Notes: generated from the sequence alone by a model not told the origin. Shown: positions 1-14,400, counted from the first letter of the stretch. The stretch is DNA of 64,000 bases from Larix kaempferi (GCA_027924585.1 BSBM01000592.1:6244001-6308000), one strand, 5' to 3'. Program-made: numbers and translations.

Positions 1-3000
1 ACGGCGCCGAAACATGTCTCTATCCTATCACACAATGTTGCTAACTTTTTTTAACTTAACTAGCACTTGATTTTATCTTATGTGGTTAAGTGGACAATGA
101 GTATGCAAGTCTTCTTTTCGATGAAGTCCTATTTAAGAAGGAGAGAGAGAGAATTTTCCTTTTCAGATGCAATATACCCAATATACATGCAATTCACCTT
201 TCCAATGAATGCCAAGAAATCCAAAACAAACTCAACTCATGCACACGAAAATGAAATGAAATTTTTTCAATTTCGATGAATACTATCTACAGAAAGGAGC
301 AAGAGGTTTCAAGCAAAGAAACAATCATGACATTCAATGCAAGAAACATAAACTCTAATTTGAATGTAAAATGCATATAAGTCAAAGAGACAACATAGTA
401 TACAATTCATGGCCCCCCCATTTCTCTTAAAAATGAAAGCTAAATGGTGAAAAAAATATCTTTTATAGTTCTCTAATGATCAATACAAGATCAATCAGAT
501 GGTAACGAGGTATTAGGAGAGGGTCCCAAAATTCTAAACTTGTTAGGTATTGGTAACTCCAACCAATACAAAGAAAACATAAAATTGGACACAAAAAACC
601 CTACTCAAAGCTTGATTCCCAAACACCACCAAAGGGTCCCAAATTTTACGAAACAGGGATTTGGGGCTACCAAACCAAACTAATTGAGGTCTAGGTACTA
701 CTGGTTAGGAAAAATCAAAGAAGGGAAGAGGCTAGAACAACATAGGATCAAACTAGCCTACGTGGGATTCAAACCTTCATGGATTGAACAAAATCAAAGA
801 GAACACAAAAGATACCTAAGAGGAGCCCAAATTATGGATACAAGAACAATTATGGCTCCTAAGAGATAGTAGAAGATCAGGAAAAGAACCTTGAATAGAA
901 GACCAGGTGAACCCTAGCAAAAGACACCCAAAAAACCTGAAACATGGGATTTTCGCCCTTGAACAGTCATACACAGATCAAAAAAGGGATATTTCTCTCC
1001 CATAGAAGCATCGAGAGAGAGAAAAACATGAATTTTCAATCCTAGTACAACTAGAAGGGCGCGGAAAATCCAAAATTTTCTCTCCCAGGACTACTAGTAG
1101 GGCACGAAAATGTGACATTTTCGCTATGTAAGGTGTTCTAAGGAAGCAATAATTGTCCCGTAGGAGTAAAAAATGAAAACTTGTGCCCATATCCGAGCAG
1201 GAATGAAGTCCTGGGTTGAAAATGGTCCTCAATGATGACCAAAGAGGATCTAAGGTGATGAGAAACACCACTTTGAAGAGGATTTGATGATCTAAACAAG
1301 CAGTTAGAAGGTGAAACTAGGGAAAAAATCCCTAGTGGAGTCACCAATTTCTATTCTAGAGAATTCGTCCTACAGATAGTTAAACTCTCTCATGGACATA
1401 ACTAAGCCCCTAGATACTTAATCCGTGACAAAAACAAAACAAATGGTGATCTACTCTCCTAGATCTAGCATAAAATATAATCTATTAAACATGGAAGAAT
1501 AAGGGAAGAAGTAAGACTTACCTCCAACCTGTAGGTTGTCTTAATCTATACTCCAAGCTTGATGTACAGACTTGCAGATCTACAAACAACATAACAAAAA
1601 AACCTTCCAAGCATGCAAATGTAATATAATAGATCTAACTATAACATGTCATGCATTAATATAACAAGAAACAAGACATGGGAGAATATGCCAAGTTATC
1701 ATTAAACAAAAAGCTAAAGAAGCTGATTACAATGTTATACCTTGATTTCCAAGATGATAGCATCTCCTTCCAAGATCTCCAACATCACCCTTGCAAGACT
1801 TATGGGATCATAATATCCTCCTTATGAGTTTCCCCAACCATAGGATCATAGGTTTGGTGCTTCCAAGATCACCCCCATAGCTCATGGATGGCTCTCTTCT
1901 TATAGGATGTGAGAGGCCAACCACTTAGAGAAGATGATGGATCTAAGTGAGGGATATGTGGATCTAAGATCTACAACATGCCAAACGAGGAATTTGAGAG
2001 AGGATTCGAATAGGGACCTCATCCCAAGAAAATATCCTTGAGATCCAAGATCCAAAAAACAAGGAATAAGGCTAAATTGAGATTTCTGCGCCTCTATAAC
2101 TGAGCAAGGAGCGAAATTTCACACCCTCCCAGGCATGCAGTGTGTGAAAATCAAGGATTTTTGCTCCTAGGACCACTAGAAGAACACACAAATTTCTCTA
2201 GGAGGCCAAAATAATGTTTGATTTGGTAGGTTTTCGAGCTCCACATGTCATGGAAGTTTCCAATGTTGACCAAAGGTTGGAAGGGTCACATTATGAAGGG
2301 TCTTAACACCCTAAGGAGGCAAATAAAATCATGTTTTCATGGTGGTAAACATGAAGACCCTCAATAGTACATGGTGTGACAATTTGAGGTGTAACACTCA
2401 TGTAGCAGGGTGACAGTGATAATAATGAAGGTGATAATAGGTGTACATTGTAATTACACCTATCAAGGGAAACTAGGGGTGTTGCTTCCAAAAAGAATAA
2501 TAAATGGTAAAGAGACTTGTTCCCTCATTTTGAGTGTGTCGTGAAACATGTTTTTACAAATGAATAAAAAAATAAGGGGAAATGTTACAAACAATAAGAC
2601 AGGTTCCCAATGAGTAAATACCATGTAGAGTGTTCTTGCAGGGATGGTCAAGTGTCATTATTGTTATAATCAGATGGTAGGGCCCCATTGTGGGTATTTT
2701 TGAGGGTTGATGAGATGGAGATGAACATAAATGATCTACTGATCATGATGGGGATTATAGGCAATTCATGAATTATAACCATGATGTGTCAAGGAATCCA
2801 AGGGGTTGGTAAGAAAAATGCATCAAAGAGGAGATATGTAGCTTCCTTGGTGAGATGGTGAAAGAATTCCCTAGTCTTTGGGAGAATTGGCATGGTTCCA
2901 TGATACAAAGAGTTGTAATGGAATGCACAACCATGATGGTAGAATGCTACAAACTGACAAATTCATGTTTCAGTGGTGGGTATGTGGAAATTATTTCCAG

Positions 3001-3167
3001 GAGATGAAAATATTAAGGATATCTAGAAGAGTATGGGACATATGCAATGTATACAAAGGTAATGTTGAGACTATATGCTAGTTTGAGTTGGTATACCTAA
3101 TAAGGTGGATGTGGTCCGATGAGTGGGAAATTGAAATGGCATAACCAAGATCCTACACACATGAAAC
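1..3167. other. Intergenic/repeat-derived DNA, no gene recognised
   Basis: No open frame here resembles a known protein and frames are short. The stretch is AT-rich and shows related motifs near 1020-1130 and 2095-2200, where phrases about 'ctcccaggac..actag' and 'gcgaaatttt' recur. That hints at an old, decayed repeat. I see no tRNA, no LTR pair and no clear promoter. It forms the left flank of element A. Confidence 0.5.
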
Positions 3168-3172
3168 AAATA
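3168..3172. repeat. Target site duplication of A, left copy (AAATA)
   Basis: AAATA directly before the left LTR of element A equals the five bases after the right LTR at 28171-28175. Confidence 0.85.
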
Positions 3173-4928
3173 TGTAATGTACCAACTTAGGATTGTGGCA
3201 CAAAAACTCAAGACTTCTCAAAATTGACTAAAACAATGATTGTGGAGGCTAGAATTGTTGGACATGGGAAAGAACAAAGGCTAGGAATGGATGGAAGGTT
3301 ATGATATGATTTTATACCTCTGAAAAATGTACTGAGACCATTTATGTTTCAAGAACAGCCTGACTGAACTCTACTCCAATGCTCCTGGGGTTCTCAACAT
3401 ATGCAAACTAATATGGGTAGGATATTTAACTGGAGGATGAGAAGGTTGTTGTAGAAATAAGAGAGGTTAATTAAAATTCATTTACAGTCATTTCATCATT
3501 AAATATCATCTCAGAAATTTTTATGCCTATCTGGACAAGTCTTATAACAAAACTAGTAAAATGGCAAATTAGGGCAGCTCAACTAGTTTGACTTCTAGAT
3601 TCCCAAACAGTGCTCAAAGGTTATATAATTTCTGAAAAATGGGTTGTATAATGAATTATGACATGTTATATAACTTCAAGATCAGTAATGACTTCATTTG
3701 GATTTATTCTCATTGACTTATGAATCAAACACTGAAAGCTAGTCAAATTCTAGCTAAATCTAGAAGGGGTGCATAAATTGGAGAAGAAATCAGAGTTATG
3801 TAACTTTATTCAAGATGAATGATATCATAGGATGAATTTCAATGTTATTAAATCATATATGGGACAAGAGGCTCCTCATATCATTACAAAACATTCTCTC
3901 CATTTCTATTGAACATTACAACACTAGAAATCAATGAATGGAGCTGAGATTCGAACCACAAACTTGTAGAAGCTTCCTGAAATTATACCACTGATATTAG
4001 AGGATTAAATTCACTTTCATCACATCAGAAATAATCTGAAATACCTCTCAACACATCATGGAAAAATATCTCTTCTTCTACACTAGAAACTAGCTCTAGA
4101 AATCCATAGGAAGCTTGGAGATTCGAACTCTAGAATGGATGATGCCGTTTCTAATATTCAAATTCGACTTGATCATCTACAGTACCTGCAAATAAAATCA
4201 ATGAAAATGGCTGAATGCCATCATCCTCTCATAGAAAGCTGGGGCACATCTCCCAAGTCTCAGATGCACAAATGTATTCATAAAATTTCTCAAACTAGCA
4301 AAAGATGTGAAATGGAGTTGGAATCCTTCTTTTATAGAATTCATGTTGACCTATTTATCAAGTTACTTGGCTTGGTGACCTATGCGAATAGGTCACCCAT
4401 GATTGGACATACTTTCCTTGCTTTTCTTTGCTTTGGCTTTCCTTCTTTTTCCTCTTTTTTTTTAATTTTAATTTTTAATTTATTTATTTTTTCTGAATTT
4501 CCTTCTTTTCTGAACTTTCTTGCTTTTCATACTTTCCTGCTGTTTCTGTTTTATCCCGCTTTATGGATTTATGTTTTTTTTCCTGAAATATTCCTCTTTT
4601 CTCATTTTTGACATCATTTTTGGACTCTAGTGCTTACTTGACTTCTACTCTAAGTAATTCCTCCAACCTTATCCACTAATTTGAATTGGTCGGCCAATTT
4701 CTCCATTTATTCAGCATAACAAATAAAAATATTAATTGCACCAATAATATTAAATGCTCCATAATTATTTATTCCAAGTAGGTATCAAACTATGGATAAA
4801 TTTAAATGTACACTCCTAATTAATTAATTGCCTCATCATAACCTCTCATTAATTAATTAATTCAATCTGTCATTATGATCCATGGGGTTCGGTCTTCTTC
4901 ATGGTGCTGACAAAATGGGAACATGACA
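3173..4928 (-). repeat. 3' LTR of element A
   Basis: This is a direct repeat of 26438-28170, with TG...CA ends and purine tract next to it at 4929-4944. It contains pyrimidine-rich stretches around 4430-4620. Frames seen inside it are not supported as genes because they are not conserved between the two LTRs. Confidence 0.85.
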
Positions 4929-4944
4929 GTCTTCCCCTCCCAAG
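4929..4944 (-). other. Polypurine tract of element A
   Basis: The minus strand reads CTTGGGAGGGGAAGAC directly before the TGTCATG start of the 3' LTR. That is the position and composition of a plus-strand priming site, and it sets the orientation of A as minus. Confidence 0.75.
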
Positions 4945-5453
4945 ATTGCTTGTCCTCAAGAAAAATATCCCAAGAGGTCCATCATGCTTTTGTTGCACTA
5001 CTCTGATCATAATCATCTCTCCAAGAAAATCTTCAAGTTACATCTGTAATTGAACATGCCTACTTCTATCCAAGTGAAGCAACTGGAAAGTGTGCCAAGA
5101 TCCCATAAGAATATCAGAAATGCAAAGATACCACTACTATGTAAATTATAAGTCCATCCAAGGAGGTGTTCCTTATGTGGGAAACTGAAACCAAGTGAAA
5201 CATAGATGAACTAGTGCAAAAGAGTGTTGGCTTGCTCCATCATGCCAACATGCAAACAACTACTCCAAGGACAAACAATGCTAGGATCCCATTGCTTGTA
5301 TGGCACCCCTATGGATCGGAATACCATCCAACAAAATCTGTTAAGCAAAAGAGTGCCTGGATCCCACTATTCATGCTACATCTCCCCAAACATTAGTAAC
5401 AAGAAAAAATCAGCATCATATGAAATGTTGGGAAAGATGAAAACATCATACAA

Positions 5454-7342
5454 CTATACTAGAAAATCATCTTTTCCAATGCAACTCTGAAGTTTTGAGG
5501 GCCCCTCAATCAAGATATGCAACTCTCCATGGTAGGACCCAATAAAGGAAAGGCTATGCATCACCAAATATGCCACCAAAGAGTGAGGCCGAACCTCATC
5601 AATTCTTTCCACTCCATCAAGAAGGTTCTCATATGCCGAATGCACATAAGAGTAAAAAATGTCATCACTGTAGCTCAAATGACAAGGGTGGAAGTCCCTT
5701 ATCCAATCATGAGAAAGATAGGCATCATATAAGAAAAAATTCCTTGTTAACTACTCACAAGTAAAATATGATGAATACAATGAAAAACCATAAGTGCAAT
5801 AAGACCCAATGCCCTTAAGGGCATACATCTCCAAGGAAGTAATCTCATGGATCAACTTTCTGCCACAAGATAAAAAAGACAAACATGTACTATCCCAATG
5901 GATCAACTCTCTGCCACTGGTTCCACTGAAGTGGAAAGAACATGTGCTGCATACCTCCATCAAGTATGTACTCATCCCATCAGTGGATGAACAACCACTC
6001 ACCAAATCAGGTCCAATTAAGGAGCTTGTGGTTCCCCCAAGTGCACATCCCCAATAGTTCACCAACTTCCTTTGGAAGCTTGTTTGTTTAGTTGCCTTCC
6101 ACCCGCCATGTGCATAAATTTTTCAACGAGGAGACTCCATGTGGAACATGTAATATTCCACCCAATCCATGTGTGGATGAATGGTATCTAATGGCAGAAA
6201 TATGTACCTATGCTTCTGATCACAAAACATATCAATCTCAGAGGCATTAAAAAATTTACACAGAAAATATTTACCTCCTGGAGTCTTCAAATTTGTGGTG
6301 CATCTATCCATAGATGGACATAAATTTCTGCTACTTGATTCCAAGGATATGAAATAAAGATCATGACTGCTAGGGAGAATATGAGCTTTTTCCAAACCCC
6401 ATGTATTTACCATCAAGTCATCCAGAATGACTGTGGGAGCCTCCTGCTCCTCTTGGGGCCTTATCAAGAAAAATATTTTCACCCAATTCTCATCTTCAAG
6501 TGATGTGACTGAAACAGAAGTGTGGGGTGAAAGAGAATGAATAAAATATCTTCAAAAATTATCCACCAAGCATGTGGATCTATGTACCTCATCCTCATGG
6601 GTTGATCCCTCAAATGTGAGACCATGTGTCGCCTCCAAAATTATGCATCTCTCATCATGAGGTAACTCATAATCTCTTTGAAACAAGGCAAGTTGTTGGT
6701 CACCTTCTTGCTTGATTTCATCCCTCTCAAGAACATTCAAATAAGCATGCTCCTCATGTTCCACCATCACATGATATTCCTCCACAGAAATCTTAAAATC
6801 GTCAACCACAAGGGAATGGTTGATTGGAACATAGGAAGGAATATGAGATCTTAGAGACTCTTGCTGAAGTTTCTCTACTTGCATTTGAGATTCCAAGAGA
6901 GTACTTTGGGTACTTCTCAAAGAATCTTGGGTGGATTCCAACTCATACGAGAGCCTTTAAATCTCTTCTTCATTCTTCAATAATACATCATGATACATTC
7001 CTGAAAGATCAAACAAATAATATTTGTCAGAAATCAATTGTGAAAATTTACCTTTGATGTTTGTCATTGACTTCTAAATCTCCTCCATGTCTTCAATGGA
7101 GAGTGGATTTTCCAGTGATGCAGCTCTCCAACAATATTGTGACACTAAATCATGAGTGACATGGAGAATGTCAATGGTATCCTTGATCTTCAATGTGTTC
7201 ATCTTCAATGTCCCTTCAAGGAAGGATGGTTCATGATGGTGAACATCCTCTTCTTCAATTTTCCTTGGATTAACATCATGAAGCTTATGTGGTGATGGTG
7301 AAGTTACTCCTTTCTCCTCACCAATGGCTGCAAATTCATCAT
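5454..7342 (-). pseudogene. Element A unknown protein, C-terminal part
   Basis: Open segments at 7342-7074, 6941-6552, 6482-6123, 6065-5751 and 5678-5454 all lie in the same minus-strand frame, separated by stop codons (TAG at 7074-7076, TGA at 6552-6554 and others). There are few or no frameshifts. The piece at 6941-6850 has heptad-like Leu/Gln spacing (VEKLQQESLRS) typical of a coiled coil, followed by a His/Glu-rich acidic region. The part near 6480-6123 is richer in aromatic residues. Below 6065 the peptide becomes repetitive around 'HWDS/SCGRKLIH'. No known family is recognised. It is the downstream half of the frame broken by element B. Confidence 0.5.
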
Positions 7343-7347
7343 CTTCA
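7343..7347. repeat. Target site duplication of B, left copy (CTTCA)
   Basis: CTTCA precedes the first LTR and recurs at 25073-25077 after the third LTR. Confidence 0.85.
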
Positions 7348-9835
7348 TGTTGGAAATATGGCAGTGGAAGGGCAACAAAGATATAGGACAGATTGTTGTC
7401 ATTGATGGCAATCATAAATGGCAGTGGCAAATATCCATGAAAAAAGCAAGAAATGAAGCAGCAATGCATGCTTGCTGCCAGAGACCATTTATGCACGCCA
7501 GAGGTCTGAAATCTCAGTGAAACATATGCTTCGTTGGTACACACTGCTGCATGAATTCTATGAACTCAAAGCAGGGTACAAGTTACTATCCTTGAAAAGC
7601 TAACAACAATACCCAGACAACTGAAATAATGAATTTAAATTATAGCATCTTTGTGGAAGATGACTCATTGAAAATTACTAATTTGAAATGGACTCGTTGA
7701 CTCAATGCCTAAATCTGCCACTTCCCAATCATGATACCACAAAATCTGGAGTTTTTGTTTCAACAGCCAATAGAATCGTGTGGATAGATATTTAAAAATG
7801 TTGAAAGCTTGAAAGCTCACAAGATGGGAATTAGAAGGAGGCCGATTTCTCAGTAATCGGGGAGGATAATATAGTGCGATGGAGGAAGGTTCAGAATCGA
7901 AATGGTAACATTTCTTATGAAAGCAATGCTCGCTTTGTGAGATGGTCAGATGGTAGTTTGAAATTGCTTATAGGGAATGAGGTGCTTGATCTAAATGTTC
8001 AAGATGCAGGGCATGATCATGCTCATATCTTTTTACATCATGTAAAGAGAATCTTACAATCTCAAGGATGATTACTACATAAGATGAGATTTATGCCATC
8101 TTCTTTATATTCAAAGTCACATCGGTTGTTGACTACTCTTGTTGATTGTCGCCATCGGAAAAACCCATAAAAAGTGTGTATAAAGAGAATGCTAACACTT
8201 TCAGTGTGTCATTATGCCCGCGACTACTTGACAGTATATTCTTGGTTGAGAGTTACATGAACGCCCTATGGAGAATACCATTTATGTCAATGTATCATGA
8301 ACCAATGGAAAGATGATGGAGGAATGGTGAAAATATGTAAATGTTCTGCTGCTTTAGCTATCGTTTGAATGTGAGAAGATTATTGATGAATGTTTGTTAA
8401 ACGTGAGCTCCCTTCAAATATTCAATTGTGACCCATGAATGCCAAACCATGAAGAAAACCCAGTCCTAACGTTGCAAAATATGCAGGCTTCCGTTGTAGA
8501 AATACTGGAGATTCTCACGATACCACTACCAAATGCATTAGATAATTGCGAAATGTCTAGTGTGATTTCAAATCAAAAGAGGCGATCCATCCTCATGCCA
8601 AAGATCCGTTGAGATTGACATTCAAAATCATAACGCAAATATTAAAATGATAAAAATAAAATGCAGAAAATAAATGCAGAGGGTTTTCACAGATCGAGAC
8701 TCAGCAGCCGTTAGATTAAAAATCAATGGTGGAGATTAAGTTTCGGTTTGGGAATTATCCCACATTCATAGTGAAGACGTTGTTATATGTGTTTATATAC
8801 ACAGTTCAATGCTAATCCTATTGACGGGTAGTGCAAAGGATAAGCGGTGGCATTGTGTGTTTGGACTCCACGAGAAGATCACCAGCTCGACGCCCGGGAC
8901 GACCTGTCAGGCCCCCTATCCTTTTGGTACATGTGGAAATGGATAAACGACGTGGCAGGGAGGTGTTGCGAACATGGAAGATAGTGAAGTTGAGGTGGTA
9001 GAAGACGTGGCATCAATGTGGCAGAGGATGAGATGGCGTCGATGTGGTCAATGTGGTACAGGATGAGATGGCGTTGATGTGGCAAAGGAGTTGTTAACAT
9101 GTCTAAAGCATTATATGAAACATGAAGAGTTAGTGAAATAGTTAAAAACGACATTTTTAGAATAATTAGATAAAATTATATATAGTTTTAATTATGAAAA
9201 TGATTTTAAATATAAAATGATTTTCTTGGGGGTTAATTAAAACAATAGTATTTATAGTTATATATTAAAAATAAAAAAAATGATTTTTATTGTAATATCA
9301 TTTTTTTTTGGAGGTATATTTTTTTGAAAAGGTGTATGATTTCAAAAATACACATGACCTTTGGAGAAGTAAAAATTTGAAAACAAACATCATTTGAAAG
9401 TGTCTCTCGATTCTTCATCTCAGTACTTGAGGAAGAAGTAAGGCCAAAGGAAGCAATGCAGTCCTAGAAGCGTGTGGAGACTTAATACCTTAAGGGTGGC
9501 AGGGTGGTGCTAGGCCAGGTCGGTGCCTGCGAAAGGGAGTTGTTGCTTCCTTGTTAGTCGTCGCTGACTAAACAGGGGGTCGTAGCCTCCTACCAGTTGG
9601 TGCTGGTGAATTAAGGGTGTGGGTGCATCCTGATTGGTTGGTGCCGATCAAATTCTATTGTAACGTGTAAAAAGAAACTTTGCAGATAATAGAAAACCTT
9701 TGGTGGTTTACCCATTTGGGGTTCCACAATAAAATCTGTGTTTTGTTATTTCCATTTTGTTTAAGTTGTTGAAAAGAAAAAAAATTAACAATACTGATTC
9801 ACCCCCCCCACTCAGTATTGACCGATATTCCATCA
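7348..9835 (+). repeat. Element B LTR 1 (2488 bp)
   Basis: It begins TGTTGG, ends CCATCA and is followed by an iMet primer site. It contains the LEO1 fragment at 7862-8170. A TATATA-containing segment near 8780-8800 is a possible promoter. It is homologous end to end with LTRs 2 and 3, with scattered substitutions. Confidence 0.85.
7862..8170 (+). pseudogene. LEO1/VIP4 gene fragment captured in LTR 1
   Basis: The frame encodes a stretch clearly related to the conserved core of LEO1 (VIP4 in Arabidopsis), a subunit of the PAF1 complex that acts with elongating RNA polymerase II. Diagnostic peptides include NARFVRWSDG, LLIGNEVLDL, ILQSQG and, after a stop, KMRFMPSS and SHRLLTTLVD. The frame runs about 102 codons from 7862 to a TAA at 8168-8170 and is interrupted by TGA at 8069-8071 (CGA in LTR 3). 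It has no start codon, and full LEO1 is several hundred residues, so this is an internal fragment. It is colinear and in the same orientation as the retrotransposon. Confidence 0.8.
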
Positions 9836-9837
9836 AT

Positions 9838-9848
9838 TGGTATCAGAG
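9838..9848 (+). other. Primer binding site, B unit 1
   Basis: TGGTATCAGAG lies two bases after LTR 1, complementary to the 3' end of plant tRNA-iMet. Confidence 0.85.
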
Positions 9849-9906
9849 TGAGGTTCCTTCACCACGGTTTAACCACCGGAAGGAAGATCTTATTCAAAGA
9901 TCACTA

Positions 9907-11318
9907 TGGATCAACAAAATGGGTTAGCCACTAACAAACCGCCACTCTTTACAGGAGAAAATTATGCATACTAGAGTGTGAGGATGAGGTGCTATCTGAT
10001 GTCCCTTGGATGGAAGGTGTGGGAAGCAACTCAAGAGGTGTATAAGATAGGAGACGAATCACCTACATATCCAAAGGAACTAAGCGAATATGAGAGTAAT
10101 GCCAAATCCCTAAATGCAATCTTGAGTGGATTGACTAACACGATTTTCACAAAAGTTATGAGATGCAAGACTGCCAAGCAAGCCTGGGGTAAGTTAAATA
10201 TTATCTATAAAGGTGAATCTAAAGTCAAAGAATCCAAGCTTCAGACATATAGGGGATAATTTGAGAGTCCTAAAATGAAGGAGGAAGAGAATATTGGGGC
10301 ATACTTTCTAAGAATAGATGAGGTAGTCAATGTTATTAGAGGACTTGGAGGAAAATGAAAAGAAAAAGAAGTGGATAAAAAGGTGCTAAGAACACTGCCC
10401 GTGAAGTATGACTAAAAAATATCCACCTTAGAGGAACGAGATGATCTTGATCTCTTGACAATGGATCAAATACATGGAATTCTCACTGCATATGAGATGA
10501 GAACAGGACAAAATAATACCTCAAAAGGAGAAGAAGCCTTCAAAGTGACCAAGAAAATAAAGAATCAAAAGCAAAACACTTAGATCGACCACAATGAAGA
10601 ACATGATGTGGAAGAAGACAATTTTATCAAAAAAATTCAGAAGGGGTCAGGAAAGTATAAAGGCAAGCTTCCCTTCGAATGTTTTAACTGTGGAAAAATT
10701 GGGCACTTTCAATCCAAGTGTCCTTATCCCAGGAAAGACTCTAAGGATGAAGATGACAAAAGTAAACAATACAAGAAAAAAGGAAAATTCGACTATAAGA
10801 AAAAGTACAAAAAGAACTACTATTCAAAAGAAGAAGAAGAAGACAGCAGTTCATCTGAGGCAAGTGACAGTGATGATGAAGTCCTCTTTCTAGGTATTGA
10901 AGAATCTAGTGACCTAGAAGAAAGTAAGCATGAGAAAGAGTTAGAAGATGAAACAAAGGTTAACATGGAAAAATAACTGTTCAATGCTTTGAATGGAATG
11001 AAAAGATACAAAAATTAATATAGACAGTTGAAAAGGGTTATAGTTGAACAGCAGGAAGAGCATGAACAAAAGGAAAAGGAGATGAAGAAAATCATGAGCA
11101 ATCTGAAACATAAAATTCAAGAAGCAAATAGGATAGAAGAGAAGCTAGAGGAATCTCTTAGTGAAAAGCCATTAATCTGTGAAAAAATGGAAGTAGAATT
11201 AATTCACTTAAGAAAAGAACTTGATACAAAATTCATTCAAACTAAGTATGAAAATAGTTCTAGAGTTTTGGATGAGATTATAGCTGCACAAGAGATCCAA
11301 GTAAGAAAAATGGAATAG
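9907..11318 (+). pseudogene. Element B unit 1 gag (decayed)
   Basis: A start ATG at 9907 opens a copia Gag of the DUF4219/UBN2 type (NKPPLFTGENYAY, later LGWKVWEATQE). A CCHC knuckle CFNCGKIGHFQSKC lies near 10679-10720, followed by a Lys/Glu/Ser-rich tail and a coiled-coil region near 11028-11318. Gag forms the virus-like particle that packages element RNA. Stops break the frame at 10257-10259 (TAA), 10356-10358 (TGA), 10413-10415 (TAA) and elsewhere, including one in place of a Trp just after the start. The first three recur at the same positions in unit 2. Confidence 0.8.
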
Positions 11319-11479
11319 GTTATTTTCAAGGAGAAAATCAAGTTCAATCAAAATCCTATGCAACTGCTCTTCTCTGCACATTCAAGAAGAAAGAGGAGAC
11401 ACGGAATTCTCAGAACGCGAGAAGATCACTTCCACCCATCAAGAAGGAATTCAAGACAACTCCAAAGAAGGCTTATCAA

Positions 11480-14400
11480 AATAGCCATCCTCACATTTTC
11501 TTTGGTTATTGTTATGCATGCTCAAACTTTGGACACAAAGCTATGAACTGTAGAGCATATGGAAGGAAAAATCTGAAGGTTAAAAAATTCAACCTTAAAA
11601 ACAAACAAACAGCTGGTCAAATTAAGAGTAGAAATTATAACTCCTTCACACCCCTGCAGGAAAGGAATTTAGAATGTTTCAATTGTCATAATTATGGACA
11701 CAAAGCAAGCAATTGTAGATTGATGGAAATCTCAGAAATACCAAAAGACATTAGAGAACCAAAGAAGCTATGGAAAGAAAAAACATCAGAAGAAAAATGT
11801 CTTATTGCCATGAAAGTCCAAGATAAAGGAGATCTCTGGTATGTTGACAGTGGGTGTTCAAAACACATGATAAGAGATAAGGACAAATTTTTGAACTTAA
11901 AGAAACATAAGGGTAAAGTTACATTTGGTGACAATGCTTCCGGTAACATTCTTGGGAAAGGCACTGTGAATTTGGGAAAGGCAAAAGCCAAGAATCTGTT
12001 GCTTGTTGAAAATCTGAAACCTAGATTATTAAGTGTCAACCAAACCTGTGATCAGAGACACATTTGCATCTTCGATTCCAAGAAACGTGACGTTAGGAGA
12101 AAAGACTCAGGAAAATTAGTTGGTACTGCATCTAGAACTCCTGAGAATGTATACATACTAAATACAAAACTAGATGAGGAATGTCATATAAATTTATTAG
12201 ATGAAAGTTGGCTATGGCATAGGAGGTTTGGACACATTAACTTTGACAATTTAGTAAAAGTCAGTAATCTTGGGGCAGTTAGAAACTTGCCAAAGATCAC
12301 AAAACCATCAAATCCTATATGTAGACATTGTCAATTAGGGAAGCAAACTAGATTAAGGTTCAAAACAAAAGAGCACTCAACCTCAAAACTTTTACAGCTG
12401 GTTCACATTGATCTCTGTGGATCTACAAGGACCAAAATTATGCAAGGAGAGTCATATTTTATGCTATTCATCGATGATTTTACTAGAATGACATGGGTAT
12501 TCTTTCTAAAGGAAAAATTAGAAGCATTTGAAAAATTCAAATCTTTTAAAACTTTTGTTGAAAATGAAATAGAAGCAAAAATCAAATGTATTAGATTAGA
12601 CAATGGTGGTGAGTTCACTTCAAAAGAGTTTGATATCTTTTGTGAAAGTCATGGAATTAAAAGACAATTCTCTATTGCCAGAACACCTCAACAAAATGGG
12701 GTTGTTGAAAGGAAGAATAGAACAGTCCAGGAGGCTGCAAGAACCATGCTAAATGAAGCAAGACTGTTTGATGGATACTGGAGGGAAGCTATAAGCACAA
12801 AAGTATACATTCTAAATAGAGGACAGCTTAGGAAAAATAATGAGAAGACTCCCTATGAATTATGGTTTGGAAGAACTCCCTCTGTAAAATATTTTAAAGT
12901 CTTTGGAAGTAAATGTTACATTAAAAGACTTGATGAGGATCTTGGAAAATTTGATGCTAGATCTGATGAAGGCATCTTTCTTGGATATTCTTCTACGAAA
13001 AGGGCATACAGATGCTACAATTTTAGATTACATAAGGTTGTTGAAAGTGTTGATGTTAAGATAGATGATTCAAAAACAAAGAAGTTCAAACATCAAGAAA
13101 GTGCACTCGATAGTGAAAGCGGGGATGATGAGAAGCCAGTTGATACACATACAGACGAAGAAGGAATACAAGGAGATGAAATAGGTACCAAAAGAAGAGG
13201 AGGATGATACTCGAGAATAAAGAGAAGAATCTCCTAGCAAAAACACTAAGACACCCTCCAGAATAGTCCAAAAGAATCATCCTGAAGAACAGATCATTGG
13301 AGACAAAGATGCAGGAGTACAAACAAGAAGAAAACTGTTGTATCAAACAGAGATAGAACTACTGTCATGTATTGAGCCTAGCTCAATTAAAGAGGCATGC
13401 AAATATGAGAATTGGGTCAAAGCTATGATTGAAGAATTGAACCAAATTGAAAAAAGTCAAACTTGGGAATTGGTTCCAATACCAAAGAATAAGAATGTTA
13501 TTGGAACTAAATGGGTGTTTAAAAACAAAGTGAATGAAGATGGGCAAGTAATCAGGAACAAATCCAGAGTAGTATGCAAAGGATATGCTTAGGTTGAAGG
13601 AATATATTTGGAAGAAACATTTGCACCTGTGGCCAGACTAAAGGCAATTAGGATGTTCTTAGCTTTTGCCATTTACAAAAAAATTAAGGTATATCAGATG
13701 GATGTCAAGTCAGCTTTTCTCAATGAAAATTAGAAGAAGAAGTGTATATTGAGCAGCCAGAAGGATTTCAATTATTTGATAAAGGATACTATGTGTGTAA
13801 ACTAAAGAAAGCACTATATGGGTTAAAACAAGCACCTGGAGCATGGTATGCAAGGTTGGACTCATATATGCAAACACAAGGCTTAAAAAGAGGATCAGTA
13901 GATTGTACTCTGTATTGTAAAATTATTAATGATATCCTAATCATTGTAGAAGTGTATGTTGATGATATTATATTCATGAGTGATGATGAAAAGTTGAGTG
14001 AGGATTTTGCTAAGAGAATGCAGCAAGAATTTGAAATGTCTTTGCTTGGTGAAATGGATTTCTTTCTAGGATTGCAAATAGTACAGTGCAAAAAGGGAAT
14101 CTTTATTCATCAGTCCAAGTATATTAAAGATATGTTGAAGAGATTTCAGCTAGAGGACTGTAAGACTGTTTGTACACCTATGACAGTAGGTTGCAAATTA
14201 AGAAAAGAAGATGAATCCAAGGATGTAGATTCAAAATATTATAGATCCATGATTGGGAGTCTACTATATGTAACAGCCTCCAGACCAGATGTCAAGCAAG
14301 CTGTTGGAATGGTGGCTAATTTCAAGCTGCACCTAAAGAAAGCCATGTTCAAGCTGTAAAAAGAAGCTTTAGGTATTTAAAAGGAACCATAAATCTTGGA

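Noticed and set aside
4135-4611. 158-codon ORF with hydrophobic C-terminus
   Set aside because: It lies in the LTR of element A and is not kept in the other LTR. The hydrophobic part comes from a pyrimidine tract.
7001-7051. Possible intron in element A's frame (gtaaat...ctttcag on the minus strand)
   Set aside because: At 51 bases it is shorter than usual plant introns and there is no supporting evidence.
8879-9154. Minus-strand ORFs in B LTRs (also near 16509 and 24154)
   Set aside because: They are not conserved in length among the three LTRs and have no resemblance to known proteins.
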